Program-made: the position numbers and the translations under genes
Shown: positions 26,335 through 34,672 of the stretch, one piece after another
How the letters are laid out: each line of letters begins with the position of its first letter
How positions within the stretch are numbered: the first letter of the stretch is position 1
The notes under the pieces: model-generated
What the model was told of the DNA's origin: nothing
The model's database searches: none
The model's input: only the letters and a program-made list of their open reading frames with translations
Source of the DNA: JADJOY01 sp046331705 [NCBI: bacterium]
Lineage (GTDB): Bacteria > JADJOY01
Direction of reading: 5' to 3'
Assembly (NCBI GenBank): GCA_046331705.1
Contig: JAXLQJ010000036.1
Coordinates: forward strand, 1 to 64,000
DNA length: 64,000 nucleotides

Positions 26335-27339
26335 TCAGCCGGCGACAGCACCGTCGATCCGCTCCAGGACTCCCAGCTCGCGCAGCTTGGCCAGGCTCTT
26401 GAGCGTGTCGAGATCCGTGAGACCCGACTCGTCGCACACCGTGCCGACGCGGTGGTGGCGCTGCACCAGCAGCATCACGTACTTGCCGTTGGCGTCGATC
26501 TGGCTCTCGAGCACCTCGTGCTCCCCCCACTCCTGGTACGCGGCGTCCTCGCCCCCCAGCTCGTTCGAGAGCTGGTCGTGCTCGATCCGCTGGAAGAGCG
26601 CCGTCATGGTGAGGTCCTCGACGTCGCCGAGATCGGGACCGAGCTGCGGGGGAACCACCGCCAGCTCTTCCATGCTCCAACGCGCGTGACGCCACGTGAA
26701 GAGCCGGAACGCCGCCTTGAGCCCGATCTGCCGCCCCGCGGTTGCGCTCAGCACGCGATCGCCGGCCACCAGGATCTCGCCGGTCTCGCCATAGCGCCCG
26801 GCCTCGTGCTCGTCCGCTCCGTTTGCGGTGCCGCCGCCGCCACGGATGAGCGAGATGCGCGCGCTCTTGCCATCGAGGCTGACCATCTGCAGCAGATCGG
26901 CGAGCGGCGTGTCGGCCACCGACCCCGCAACCGGCCCCTTGGCCGCCTGCGGCGCGACGCCCTTGCCCGCGCGCGTCAGCAGGTTCCGCACCCGCAGCAC
27001 CACCTCGTCCCGATCGAACGGCTTGGGGATGTAGTCGTCGGCGCCCATCTCGAGTCCCTGCAGGCGCTTGGGCACGCCGTCCAGCGCGGTCAGGAACATG
27101 AACGGGATGTTGCTGGTCTCGGGCCGCGCCTTGAGCAGGCGGCAGAGGAAGAAGCCGTCCAGGTTCGGCATCTGGATGTCGGAGATGATGAGGTCCGGCT
27201 TGCGCCCCATGATGAGCGCGATCGCTCGATCCCCGTCGTCCGCGGTCAGCACGTCGTAACCCGCGGCGGACAACGCTTCCTTCATCGTGGCGAGGATGGC
27301 GCGGCTGTCGTCGACGACCAGGATCGTGGGTGTGGCCAT
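26335..27339 (-). CDS. Response regulator with PATAN (DUF4388) domain
   Basis: The 334-residue protein has an N-terminal receiver domain (residues 1-125): ILVVDDSRAIL, phosphoacceptor DLIISDIQMPN, FLTALDG, and the switch lysine in YIPKPFD. A PATAN/DUF4388 domain follows (about 135-240, PLADLLQMVSLDGKSARISL), then an 80-residue winged-helix-like tail. PATAN regulators are common in Myxococcota, Geobacter and cyanobacteria, where several control type IV pili or gliding. The target here is unknown. It stands alone, 98 bases after the GH57 gene stop region and upstream of rplU on the same strand. Confidence 0.9.
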   Translation of the reverse strand: MATPTILVVDDSRAILATMKEALSAAGYDVLTADDGDRAIALIMGRKPDLIISDIQMPNLDGFFLCRLLKARPETSNIPFMFLTALDGVPKRLQGLEMGADDYIPKPFDRDEVVLRVRNLLTRAGKGVAPQAAKGPVAGSVADTPLADLLQMVSLDGKSARISLIRGGGGTANGADEHEAGRYGETGEILVAGDRVLSATAGRQIGLKAAFRLFTWRHARWSMEELAVVPPQLGPDLGDVEDLTMTALFQRIEHDQLSNELGGEDAAYQEWGEHEVLESQIDANGKYVMLLVQRHHRVGTVCDESGLTDLDTLKSLAKLRELGVLERIDGAVAG

Positions 27340-27437
27340 GGCGCGCTCCCGATGGGCTCGAACAATCGTCGCCTGGTTCTACCGGCTTGCATCGATCGAG
27401 AGCAAGGACGGCCCGCTCCGGGCTCCGCCAGCGCTCG

Positions 27438-29021
27438 TCACGCGAACCAGCCGGGATCGAGGTCCGCCACGAACCCATCCTCGGCCTCGATCGCCGCGAG
27501 CCGCTGGACGTCGATCGCGTTCGCGCGCAGCTCGTGGGCGAGCGAGCGAAAGCGCGCGAGATGCTCGCGAATGCGTGCCTCGGCGTAGCCCGACACGGTC
27601 CCGGCGCGCAGGATGAAGCTCCAGTCGCTCGCCATCGCGAGCAACGCCTCGCGCCCGGCCTGTGCCAGCGCCCGGCGGCCGAGCTCGCTGCGCTCGGCGG
27701 CGAAATCCCGTGCGAGGCGCGTCATCTGCTCGGCGACCTCGCGCACCTCGCGGACCACCCACGCGTTGCGGGGATCGAGCCACGACTCGCGATAGCCGCC
27801 CGCCCCCCACGACGACGCGGACGGCATCGCCTCCTGCAGTCGCGGGCGAGCCGCGAGCTCCGCGCTCGGCGTCACCAGGGTCACGTCGTCGCGCTGCGCC
27901 GCCTCGCGGACCAGGGCGTCCAGGAAGATCGGCCCCTCGAACCACCAATGCCCGAAGAGCTCGGCGTCGAACGGAGCGACGAAGAGCGGGGCGCGGTGCA
28001 GCACCGGCGCGAGCGCGTTCGCCCGCGCCACGCGTCCCGCGAGGAAATCCCGCGCATCGGCGCACGCCTGGTGCGCGGCCGCATCCGGATCGTAGGCGCG
28101 CTTGCGATCCGAGCCGCGATCGGTGACGGCGTGGAGCTTGATGCCGGTCGGCCAGCCGCGTCCGGACTCGTCGAGCGCCGGCAGGTGGGGTCGGAGATCG
28201 CAGCTCTGCCCGAGGTCGCGATGGAACTCGCGGTAGAGCGGGTGCCCCGGGTACCCGGACTCGGCGCTCCACACCGCGTCCGAGGACTCGGGATCGCGAC
28301 CGAACATCGCCACCCCGCCGGGGGTGCACACCGGCGCGTACGGACCGAAGAGCGCAGGCGGATCGGCGGTCGCGAGCGCGTGGGCGTCCACCACCGACCA
28401 GCGAATGCCGAGCTCGGCGAGCAGGGGGTCGAGCGCTTCGACGAAGCCGCACTCGGGCAACCACAAGCCGAGTGGCGGCGCGCCGAAGCGGCGCGCGTGG
28501 CACGCGATCCCGGTGCAGAGCTGGGCGCGCATCGCCGCGTCGAGCCCTGCCAGATTGGGCAGGAACGCGTGGGTCGCGGCGGTGGTGAAGAGCTCGAGCG
28601 GCGCCCCGCGCGCGAGCGCCGCGAAAGCACCCAGCACGTCGCCGCCGAGCGCGCGATTGCGCGCCGCGACGCGCACCAGGTGCTCCCGGTGGTGCGCGAG
28701 CGGCGCGCTCAGCTCCGCGGCCCGATGTGGGCTCACGAGCTCGCGCTCGACCACCGCGAGCGCTGCAGCGATGCGTTCCTCCGAGCGGCGCCGAAGCAGC
28801 GGATCGTCGAGCATCGCGATGAGCGTCGGGCTCACGCTGAGCGCCAGCGCGAACGGCACGCGGTCGCGCACCCAGCCCTCGATGCGTTCGAGCAACGGCA
28901 GGTAGCAGTCGACCAGCGCCTGGACGAGCCACGCCTCTTCCAGCACGTCGTCCCGACCGGGGTGACGGACGTACGGCAGGTGCGCGTGCAGAACGATCGC
29001 GAGTCGCGCGCCGTCGTTCAT
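27438..29021 (-). CDS. GH57 family 1,4-alpha-glucan branching enzyme
   Basis: The 527-residue protein carries the GH57 signature LAIVLHAHLPYVRHPG at the start, GLWLPECGFVEALDPLL with the catalytic glutamate, and FVAPFDAELFGHWWFEGP with the catalytic aspartate region. A C-terminal DUF1957-like helical domain (YRESWLDPRNAWVVREV, WSFILRAGTVSGYA) is typical of GH57 branching enzymes. It should form alpha-1,6 branches in glycogen. The adjacent upstream gene encodes a DUF4912 protein, a frequent neighbour of this enzyme. Confidence 0.93.
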   Translation of the reverse strand: MNDGARLAIVLHAHLPYVRHPGRDDVLEEAWLVQALVDCYLPLLERIEGWVRDRVPFALALSVSPTLIAMLDDPLLRRRSEERIAAALAVVERELVSPHRAAELSAPLAHHREHLVRVAARNRALGGDVLGAFAALARGAPLELFTTAATHAFLPNLAGLDAAMRAQLCTGIACHARRFGAPPLGLWLPECGFVEALDPLLAELGIRWSVVDAHALATADPPALFGPYAPVCTPGGVAMFGRDPESSDAVWSAESGYPGHPLYREFHRDLGQSCDLRPHLPALDESGRGWPTGIKLHAVTDRGSDRKRAYDPDAAAHQACADARDFLAGRVARANALAPVLHRAPLFVAPFDAELFGHWWFEGPIFLDALVREAAQRDDVTLVTPSAELAARPRLQEAMPSASSWGAGGYRESWLDPRNAWVVREVREVAEQMTRLARDFAAERSELGRRALAQAGREALLAMASDWSFILRAGTVSGYAEARIREHLARFRSLAHELRANAIDVQRLAAIEAEDGFVADLDPGWFA

Positions 29022-29091
29022 GGCCGCGGTGGGGCGGCGAGCGGCGCCGCCGCGCTCGCTCCCGCGACGGCGGCGCAGCGCGGCGCGAGGC

Positions 29092-30378
29092 TCAGCGCTT
29101 CTTGTCGCGCAGCGCTTCGAGCGCCTTGCGCACCGCCCAGCCGCCGAGCTTGGCGATGCCGGTGGTGACCCGCAGCACGCCGCCCGCCGCTTGGACCAGG
29201 CCGCGCCCCAGCGACCCGAGACCGCCGACGAGCTGATCCCAGCCCGGTGGCGCGGCGCTGGCCGGCACCAGAGCGGTGCTCTCGCTCGGAGCCGGCACCG
29301 GAAGCTGGCGCTTCTCGAGTGCGGTGCTGACCGGCTTGGGCGCCACGTTCTCGCTCACCTCGGCGGAAGACCAGACACCTTCCGCTGCAGTGGGCTGATC
29401 GCCGTGCACGTCGACCGAAGCGGAGGCCGGCTCGAGCGTGCCCGCCTGTCGGCCCGGATCGGCGGCACTCGGCGCGTGGGGCGCCCGGGGCGCGGACGAC
29501 GGCGGCTCCGCTGGCGGCCACGACGCCGTCGCGCGGGGAATCGCGCGCTCCGTGGCGATCCCGACCGGTGTGCGCACGTGCGCGTCGGCGGCCTCGACGC
29601 GGTCGGCGCTTCCCGCAGCGCGGGCCATGACGGGCGTCGGGCGCGCGGCGAACGGCGCCCACGCCTCGCTGGCGCCGAGCCCGGGCACCCCGGGCGGCGC
29701 GCCTGCGGATTTCGACCAGCCGCCGAGCGGCGACGTGCTGGTCGCCTGCCTCGCGAGATCAACCAGGGCCTCGGGTGGTGGCGCCAGCACGCTCGGCGAC
29801 GCCGCGGCGAGATCCGTGGTCGAAGGTGCGGCGATCGTCGCAGCGTCCGCGACGGCGGCGGCTCGCTCGCCTGGCGACGCGGGCTGCGCCGGCTCGGGCG
29901 CCGCTGCGGGCGGCTCGATCGTGCGAAAGCGCAACCGCGCCGCATCCGGCGGCTCCCAGGTGGCCGGCACGGATCTCGGCATGGCGACCGTGCCGGAACG
30001 TGCGACGGCGACGAAGCTGCCGTCGTCGCCGACCAGCCCGATCTCCACGATCTGGCGCGTTCCTGGCTTGCTGACGCGCACGAACGCGTCGCGATCCGCG
30101 TCGCTGACGTCGAACTCGAGCACCGCGTACGCCGCTTCGGCGGCTTCCGTGCCGGTGACCTCGTGGGTCCGGAGCACCAGACGGCTGGCGAGGGCGCCGT
30201 GGCCGAGCCGAGCGCGCGCGGCGGCGAGCGCCTCGGTCGAGATGTCCCAATAGACGTAGATGACGGCGGGATCGCGCGCGAGCCCGACGATCCGCGCGCC
30301 GAGCTCGCCGGCGGTGGCATCGGCGGGCGACGGCGCGCCGATCGGGCGCGCGGACGAGAGCATGCGAGTGTTGTTCAC
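29092..30378 (-). CDS. DUF4912 domain protein with long Ala/Pro-rich region
   Basis: The GTG at 30378 follows a perfect GGAGG five bases upstream, so it is preferred to nearby ATG codons. Residues about 20-145 form the DUF4912 domain (LARDPAVIYVYWDIS, RLVLRTHEVTGTEA), which has an immunoglobulin/carbohydrate-binding-like fold. A long disordered alanine/proline/serine-rich middle follows (about 150-370). The C-terminal 40 residues form a basic amphipathic segment (GWAVRKALEALRDKKR). DUF4912 proteins are habitually encoded beside GH57 branching enzymes, as here (70 bases). A role in binding or scaffolding alpha-glucan is inferred, not shown. Confidence 0.88.
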   Translation of the reverse strand: MNNTRMLSSARPIGAPSPADATAGELGARIVGLARDPAVIYVYWDISTEALAAARARLGHGALASRLVLRTHEVTGTEAAEAAYAVLEFDVSDADRDAFVRVSKPGTRQIVEIGLVGDDGSFVAVARSGTVAMPRSVPATWEPPDAARLRFRTIEPPAAAPEPAQPASPGERAAAVADAATIAAPSTTDLAAASPSVLAPPPEALVDLARQATSTSPLGGWSKSAGAPPGVPGLGASEAWAPFAARPTPVMARAAGSADRVEAADAHVRTPVGIATERAIPRATASWPPAEPPSSAPRAPHAPSAADPGRQAGTLEPASASVDVHGDQPTAAEGVWSSAEVSENVAPKPVSTALEKRQLPVPAPSESTALVPASAAPPGWDQLVGGLGSLGRGLVQAAGGVLRVTTGIAKLGGWAVRKALEALRDKKR

Positions 30379-30424
30379 GAGAGCCTCCGGGGACTCCCCT
30401 GATAGCAGTGTGGCACCGTGGCGG

Positions 30425-31078
30425 CTACCCCGCGCGGCGGCCGATCCAGGTGGTGCCGATCGGCCACGCCCGCGCCGGCGCAAGACGGTCGAGCCAGGCA
30501 AGGCGCTCGACACAGGCGAAACCCGCCCGCTTGAGCCCGAGCAGAGGCGCGGTCGGCGGCCACAGAAACCGGTAGAGGTGCGCCGCGACCGCCCCCACCC
30601 CGGCGAGCTTCCCGGGTCCCACGTGCTCGGTCACGAAGCCGGCGTCCTCGAGCAGCTCGCGAATGCCGTCGGGCGTGAAGCGCCAGCGATCGACCGGGTA
30701 GAGGTGCACTTCGTGAAGAAAGGGCACCCAGACGTAGAGCGGCGCCCCGGCTGCGAGCACGCGCGCGATCTCGCCGAGGACACGCGCGGGGCGATCGACG
30801 TGCTCGAGCACCGCGACCAGCAACGCCGCCTGCAACGCTCCGGACGCGAACGGCAACGACTCCAGATCCGCGACCACGTCCGGCCGCGCCGCGAGATCGC
30901 GATCGAGCGTCGCGAGCGCCCGCCCCGGGTCTGCGGCGAGTGGCGGGACACCGACGCCGAGATCCCATGCGCGGCGGCCGCGTGCAGGACCCGCCAGGAA
31001 CTCGGCGATCTCGCGCTCCGCGACGAACCGGGCCGGGGAGTGCAGGTAGCGCTCCGCAAGCGAGGGTCGCGCGCTCAC
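30425..31078 (-). CDS. Class I SAM-dependent methyltransferase
   Basis: The 217-residue protein has a Rossmann methyltransferase core: the glycine-rich loop RRAWDLGVGVPPL, the acidic TLDRDLAARPDVVADLESLPF and the post-motif LLVAVLEHVDRPARVLGEIARVL. A later segment YPVDRWRFTPDGIRELLEDAGF is common in methyltransferases of polysaccharide clusters. The GTG start at 31078 overlaps the stop of the upstream acetyltransferase as GTGA, so the two are coupled. The substrate is probably a sugar or cell-surface molecule, inferred from this partner. Confidence 0.88.
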   Translation of the reverse strand: MSARPSLAERYLHSPARFVAEREIAEFLAGPARGRRAWDLGVGVPPLAADPGRALATLDRDLAARPDVVADLESLPFASGALQAALLVAVLEHVDRPARVLGEIARVLAAGAPLYVWVPFLHEVHLYPVDRWRFTPDGIRELLEDAGFVTEHVGPGKLAGVGAVAAHLYRFLWPPTAPLLGLKRAGFACVERLAWLDRLAPARAWPIGTTWIGRRAG

Positions 31079-31710
31079 GGCTCGCGCTCGCGGGGAAGGC
31101 GCACCCATTCGCCGCGCTCGAAGTCGAAGCGCTTGACGGGCCGCGCTGGATTGCCCGCGACCACCGTCGCCGGGGGAACGTCGTCGATCACCACCGCGTT
31201 GGCGCCGATCACCGCGTTGTCGCCGATCGTGAGGCCGTGGGCACCGATGAGCGCCGCGCCGACGCCGATCCACACGCTGCGCCCGATTCGCACGAAGCCC
31301 GGCGTGGCGAGCCCCTGGTGCGCGATCGGCCGCGTGGGATCGGCGTACGCGTGGTTGTGATCGGTGATGTACGTGTGATGGGCGACGTACGACCAATCGC
31401 CGAGCTCGACGCGGTTGGCGGCGGTGATGCACGCCCGCATGCCCACGTACGAATCGTTGCCGATCGAGAGCCGTACACCTTCCGCGAAGCCGTGCTGGAC
31501 GTGCAGCCAGGCGTCGCGATCGATGGTCACGCGGTCGCCGAAGGCCATTCCCTCGGCGCCCTCGATGCGCAGCCCGGGCTCGAGCCGCACCGCGCTGCCG
31601 ACCGCCCCGAAGGGATGCGCCGCCAGGGGATCGGGCGTGGGCGAGAGGTACTCGCGCAGCGCCCGGAATCCACGCCCGAGCCAGCGACGCGTCGGTGATC
31701 GGATCGGCAT
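31075..31710 (-). CDS. Left-handed beta-helix (hexapeptide) acetyltransferase
   Basis: The 211-residue product has repeated hexapeptides typical of trimeric acyltransferases (GDRVTIDRDAWLHV, IGNDSYVGMRACITAAN, IGRSVWIGVGAALIGA, IGDNAVIGANAVV) and the closing segment VVAGNPARPVKRFDF. The likely catalytic histidine lies in ITDHNHAYADP. Enzymes of this class O- or N-acetylate sugars of capsule or O-antigen (WcaF/VatD type). The ATG at 31710 has GAGGTGG five bases upstream; an earlier in-frame ATG has no site. It is divergent from the small lipoprotein gene. Confidence 0.88.
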   Translation of the reverse strand: MPIRSPTRRWLGRGFRALREYLSPTPDPLAAHPFGAVGSAVRLEPGLRIEGAEGMAFGDRVTIDRDAWLHVQHGFAEGVRLSIGNDSYVGMRACITAANRVELGDWSYVAHHTYITDHNHAYADPTRPIAHQGLATPGFVRIGRSVWIGVGAALIGAHGLTIGDNAVIGANAVVIDDVPPATVVAGNPARPVKRFDFERGEWVRLPREREP

Positions 31711-31837
31711 CGTTGCCACCTCGCGAGCGTCGCGATGCGCGAATCGCGCGCGCCACGCGGCACGCGCGCCACCACCGTAGACGCGTCCGGGTCGCAACGC
31801 TACCATGCCGCCGCACTCGCATCGGGAGCTCGTCGCC

Positions 31838-32239
31838 ATGAGTCGAAGGACCGTGATCGCAAGCGCGCTCGCGCTCGCCGTCGTCGTGCTCGCCGGGCCG
31901 CTGGCGTGCAGCAAGAAGGACCAGGACCTCGTGACGCTTGGCGATCCCGCGGCCGGTGCGACCGACACCCTGACCGTCGGCCAGCTGCTCATGAACCTGG
32001 CGGGCGCCATGGACAAGCCCGTCAAGCTCAAGGCCGACCTCGGGCAGAAGGGCAACACGAGCGACGGCTACATCAGCCTGACGGTGGTGTCCGCCAGCGG
32101 GCCGTTCGAGATCCGCGTCGCCGAGAAGTATCGAGACGGCGTCGACAAGCTGAAGCCGAACGACCGCTTCATCGCCATCGGGCAGCTCGCCGCCGCGGGA
32201 TCCGAGGTGAACCCGCGGATGGTCTTCCAGGTCGACTGA
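31838..32239 (+). CDS. Small putative lipoprotein, function unknown
   Basis: The 133-residue protein begins MSRRTVIASALALAVVVLAG followed by PLACSKKD, a secretion signal with a likely lipidation cysteine, although the residue at -3 is proline. The mature part is about 100 residues, hydrophilic, with TLTVGQLLMNLAGAMDKPV and a predicted beta-rich end (FIAIGQLAAAGSEVNPRMVF) that could be an OB-like fold. I do not recognise a family. The ATG at 31838 is preferred to one 33 bases upstream because it starts exactly at the signal. It precedes the dacB-like gene by about 70 bases. Confidence 0.72.
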   Translation: MSRRTVIASALALAVVVLAGPLACSKKDQDLVTLGDPAAGATDTLTVGQLLMNLAGAMDKPVKLKADLGQKGNTSDGYISLTVVSASGPFEIRVAEKYRDGVDKLKPNDRFIAIGQLAAAGSEVNPRMVFQVD

Positions 32240-32312
32240 GCCCCCCAACTCGCTGGCTCGGCCCGTCGAGACCTCGCCGAGCCCGGTGCGCCGCGGAATC
32301 ACGAACCTCGCG

Positions 32313-33701
32313 ATGAGCCACGATTCCGCGTCGCCGGAACCCAACCGCAGGCGCGGCGCGCGTCGCGTCGCGCGCCTGCTGCTGATCGCGCTGCTCAGCG
32401 TTGCGGTGGTGCCGCTCGCGAGCGAGGAGGCGTGGTCGGCGGGCAGCACCCGCACCACTTCCAAGTCGTCGCGGACCAGCAGCAGCACCACCAAGCGCAA
32501 GACCACCAGCACGAAGAGCAAGCGCACCCAGCGCTCGCCCCGCACCGGCCGCGCCGCCAAGCCGGCCGCCGTGCCCGTCGGCAACCCCATCGACCATCTG
32601 GTCGGCCCGAGCGACGTGCTGGTGGTCGTGGGCCCCAACGGCGCGCGCATCCGGAACGTGAACCCGTCGCTCTCGTTCGTGCCCGCCTCGACGCTCAAGG
32701 TCGTGACCGCGCTGGTGGCGCTCGAGCGTCTCGGGCCGGAGTACCGGTTCAAGACCACGTTTCTCGTCGACGACGAAGGCCGCCTGGTGATCGAGGGCGG
32801 CGGTGACCCCTACCTGGTCTCCGAGGAGCTGGCGCTCATCGCGGACCGGCTGGCGGCGCGCGCGCCAGCGCGTGGGTTCACCGGCATCCGCGTCGACGAC
32901 TCCGCGTTCGCGCGCGGCCTCACCGTGCCCGGCTCCTCGGACACCGCGAACCCGTACGACGCCCCCGTGGGAGCCCTCTCCGCGAACTTCAACACCATCT
33001 CGGTGCGCCGCCTGAAGAACGGGCTGGCGAGCGGCGAGGCGCAGACGCCGCTCACGCCCACGGCGCGCGAGATCGCGATGGGCTGGAACTTCCGGAGCTG
33101 GGCGCGACTCAGCCTCCGCGACCCCGACGTCACGGCTCGCTACACGGGCGAGCTCATCGCCGCGATGCTGCGCGATCGCGGCGTGGCGGTGGGCGGGACG
33201 GTCGAGCGACTGGCGAGCCGGCCCGCCGGCCTCACCGCGCTCTACGTCCACGAGCAGAGCCGCCCACTGGCCGAGGTGCTGCGCGAGTGCCTGAAGACGT
33301 CGAGCAACTTCATCGCCAACCAGGTCTTCCTGACGATGGCGCTCGAGACGTACGGCGCGCCGGCGACGTTCGAGAAAGGCGCGCGGGTGGTGCTCGGACA
33401 CCTCGCCGCGCGCGGGCTCGCCGACGGCTTCCAGATCGTCGAGGGATCGGGACTGTCCCGCGACAACCAGGCGACGGCCGAGTCCTTCCTGCGTGTGCTC
33501 GCCGAGTTCGAGCCGTGGATCGGCCTGCTGCGCACCCACGAGGGCTCGCCGAGCAAGACCGGAACACTCTCGGGAACGCGGACGCTGGTGGGCTACTTCG
33601 ATCACGAGAAGCTCGGCCACCTGCACTACGTCATCTTCCTGGACGGCAATCGCAGTGGCGTGCGATTCGAGCTGGTTCGGCTGTTCCGCGACTACCTCTG
33701 A
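32313..33701 (+). CDS. dacB: D-alanyl-D-alanine carboxypeptidase/endopeptidase (PBP4, DacB type)
   Basis: The 462-residue S13-family protein cleaves D-Ala-D-Ala ends or cross-links of peptidoglycan in the periplasm. A membrane/signal segment ([16 protein letters not shown], residues about 21-36) is followed by an unusual Ser/Thr/Lys/Arg-rich stretch (about 43-85). Catalytic motifs are SxxK at S126-K129 (PASTLK), SxN at 330-332 (TSSNF) and KTG at 415-417 (SKTGTL). The typical PBP4 insertion domain between the first two motifs seems short. The first in-frame GTG (32286) is an alternative start. The basic low-complexity stretch could bind acidic polymers (inference). Confidence 0.9.
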   Translation: MSHDSASPEPNRRRGARRVARLLLIALLSVAVVPLASEEAWSAGSTRTTSKSSRTSSSTTKRKTTSTKSKRTQRSPRTGRAAKPAAVPVGNPIDHLVGPSDVLVVVGPNGARIRNVNPSLSFVPASTLKVVTALVALERLGPEYRFKTTFLVDDEGRLVIEGGGDPYLVSEELALIADRLAARAPARGFTGIRVDDSAFARGLTVPGSSDTANPYDAPVGALSANFNTISVRRLKNGLASGEAQTPLTPTAREIAMGWNFRSWARLSLRDPDVTARYTGELIAAMLRDRGVAVGGTVERLASRPAGLTALYVHEQSRPLAEVLRECLKTSSNFIANQVFLTMALETYGAPATFEKGARVVLGHLAARGLADGFQIVEGSGLSRDNQATAESFLRVLAEFEPWIGLLRTHEGSPSKTGTLSGTRTLVGYFDHEKLGHLHYVIFLDGNRSGVRFELVRLFRDYL

Positions 33702-33774
33702 CCCTGGGGCGCGCCGCGACCGTCGGTCGGGCTCGCCACGCAAACGACCCGCAGGCTCGAGGAGAGGCTTCGTC

Positions 33775-34542
33775 ATGATCCTTCGCGACAAGGTGGCATT
33801 GGTGACCGGTGGTGCATCGGGGCTCGGCGAGGCGACCGTCCGACGGTTCCTGGACGAGGGCGCGCGGGTCGCGATCCTCGATCGCCCCGGCAGTCGCGGT
33901 GCCGAGGTCGCCGCGAGCGCCGCGGGACGCGCGATCTTCGTGCCGGCCGACGTGACCAGCGCCGACGGTGTGGCGAGCGCGGTCGCCGAGACGGTCGGCA
34001 AGCTCGGCCCGCTCTCGGTCGCGGTGAGCTGCGCCGGCACCGGCGCCGCGTTGCGCACGCTCACCAAGGAAGGACCGATGCCGCTCGACGTGTTCGAGAT
34101 GGTGATCCGCGTGAACTTGATCGGGACCTTCAACGTGATCCGGCTCGCCGCTGCGGAGATGGCGAAGAACGCGCCCGACGAGGGCGGTGAGCGCGGCGTG
34201 ATCGTCAACACGGCGTCCATCGCGGCGTACGACGGCCAGATCGGCCAGGCGGCCTATTCGGCTTCGAAGGGCGGCGTGGTGGGCATGACGCTGCCGATCG
34301 CGCGCGATCTCGCCTCGCTCGGCATCCGCTGCGTGACGATCGCGCCAGGCACCTTCGACACGCCCATGCTGGCGATGCTGCCCGACGACGCGCGTGCGGC
34401 GCTGGCGGCGCAGATTCCGTTCCCGCGCCGCCTCGGCAACCCCGCCGAGTACGCGGCCCTCGCCGCCCACGTGGTCGCGAACCCGATGCTCAACGGCGAA
34501 ACCATCCGTCTCGACGGCGCGCTGCGCATGCCGCCCAAATGA
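33775..34542 (+). CDS. Short-chain dehydrogenase/reductase (HSD10-like)
   Basis: The 255-residue SDR has the cofactor motif [15 protein letters not shown], the DxxD-type [10 protein letters not shown], and catalytic S-Y-K in [23 protein letters not shown]. The closing [14 protein letters not shown] and final [12 protein letters not shown] are also typical. The acidic residue after the second strand (ILDRPG) indicates NAD(H) rather than NADP(H). Closest in style to 3-hydroxyacyl-CoA dehydrogenase type 2. A GGAGAGG site precedes the ATG. It lies just upstream of an alkyl-DHAP-synthase-like gene, so a lipid substrate is plausible. Confidence 0.93.
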   Translation: MILRDKVALVTGGASGLGEATVRRFLDEGARVAILDRPGSRGAEVAASAAGRAIFVPADVTSADGVASAVAETVGKLGPLSVAVSCAGTGAALRTLTKEGPMPLDVFEMVIRVNLIGTFNVIRLAAAEMAKNAPDEGGERGVIVNTASIAAYDGQIGQAAYSASKGGVVGMTLPIARDLASLGIRCVTIAPGTFDTPMLAMLPDDARAALAAQIPFPRRLGNPAEYAALAAHVVANPMLNGETIRLDGALRMPPK

Positions 34543-34672
34543 TTCGCCGAGTGTTTCGGCCCGCTGGCGGGACCAGTCGCTGAGCACTCGAGGCGGCGTC
34601 ATCGGCTGACCTCGAGAATGCCGACGTGACACCGCGGCGCGGTGGCGACGAGCGATCGGAGTGGAGGGCACC

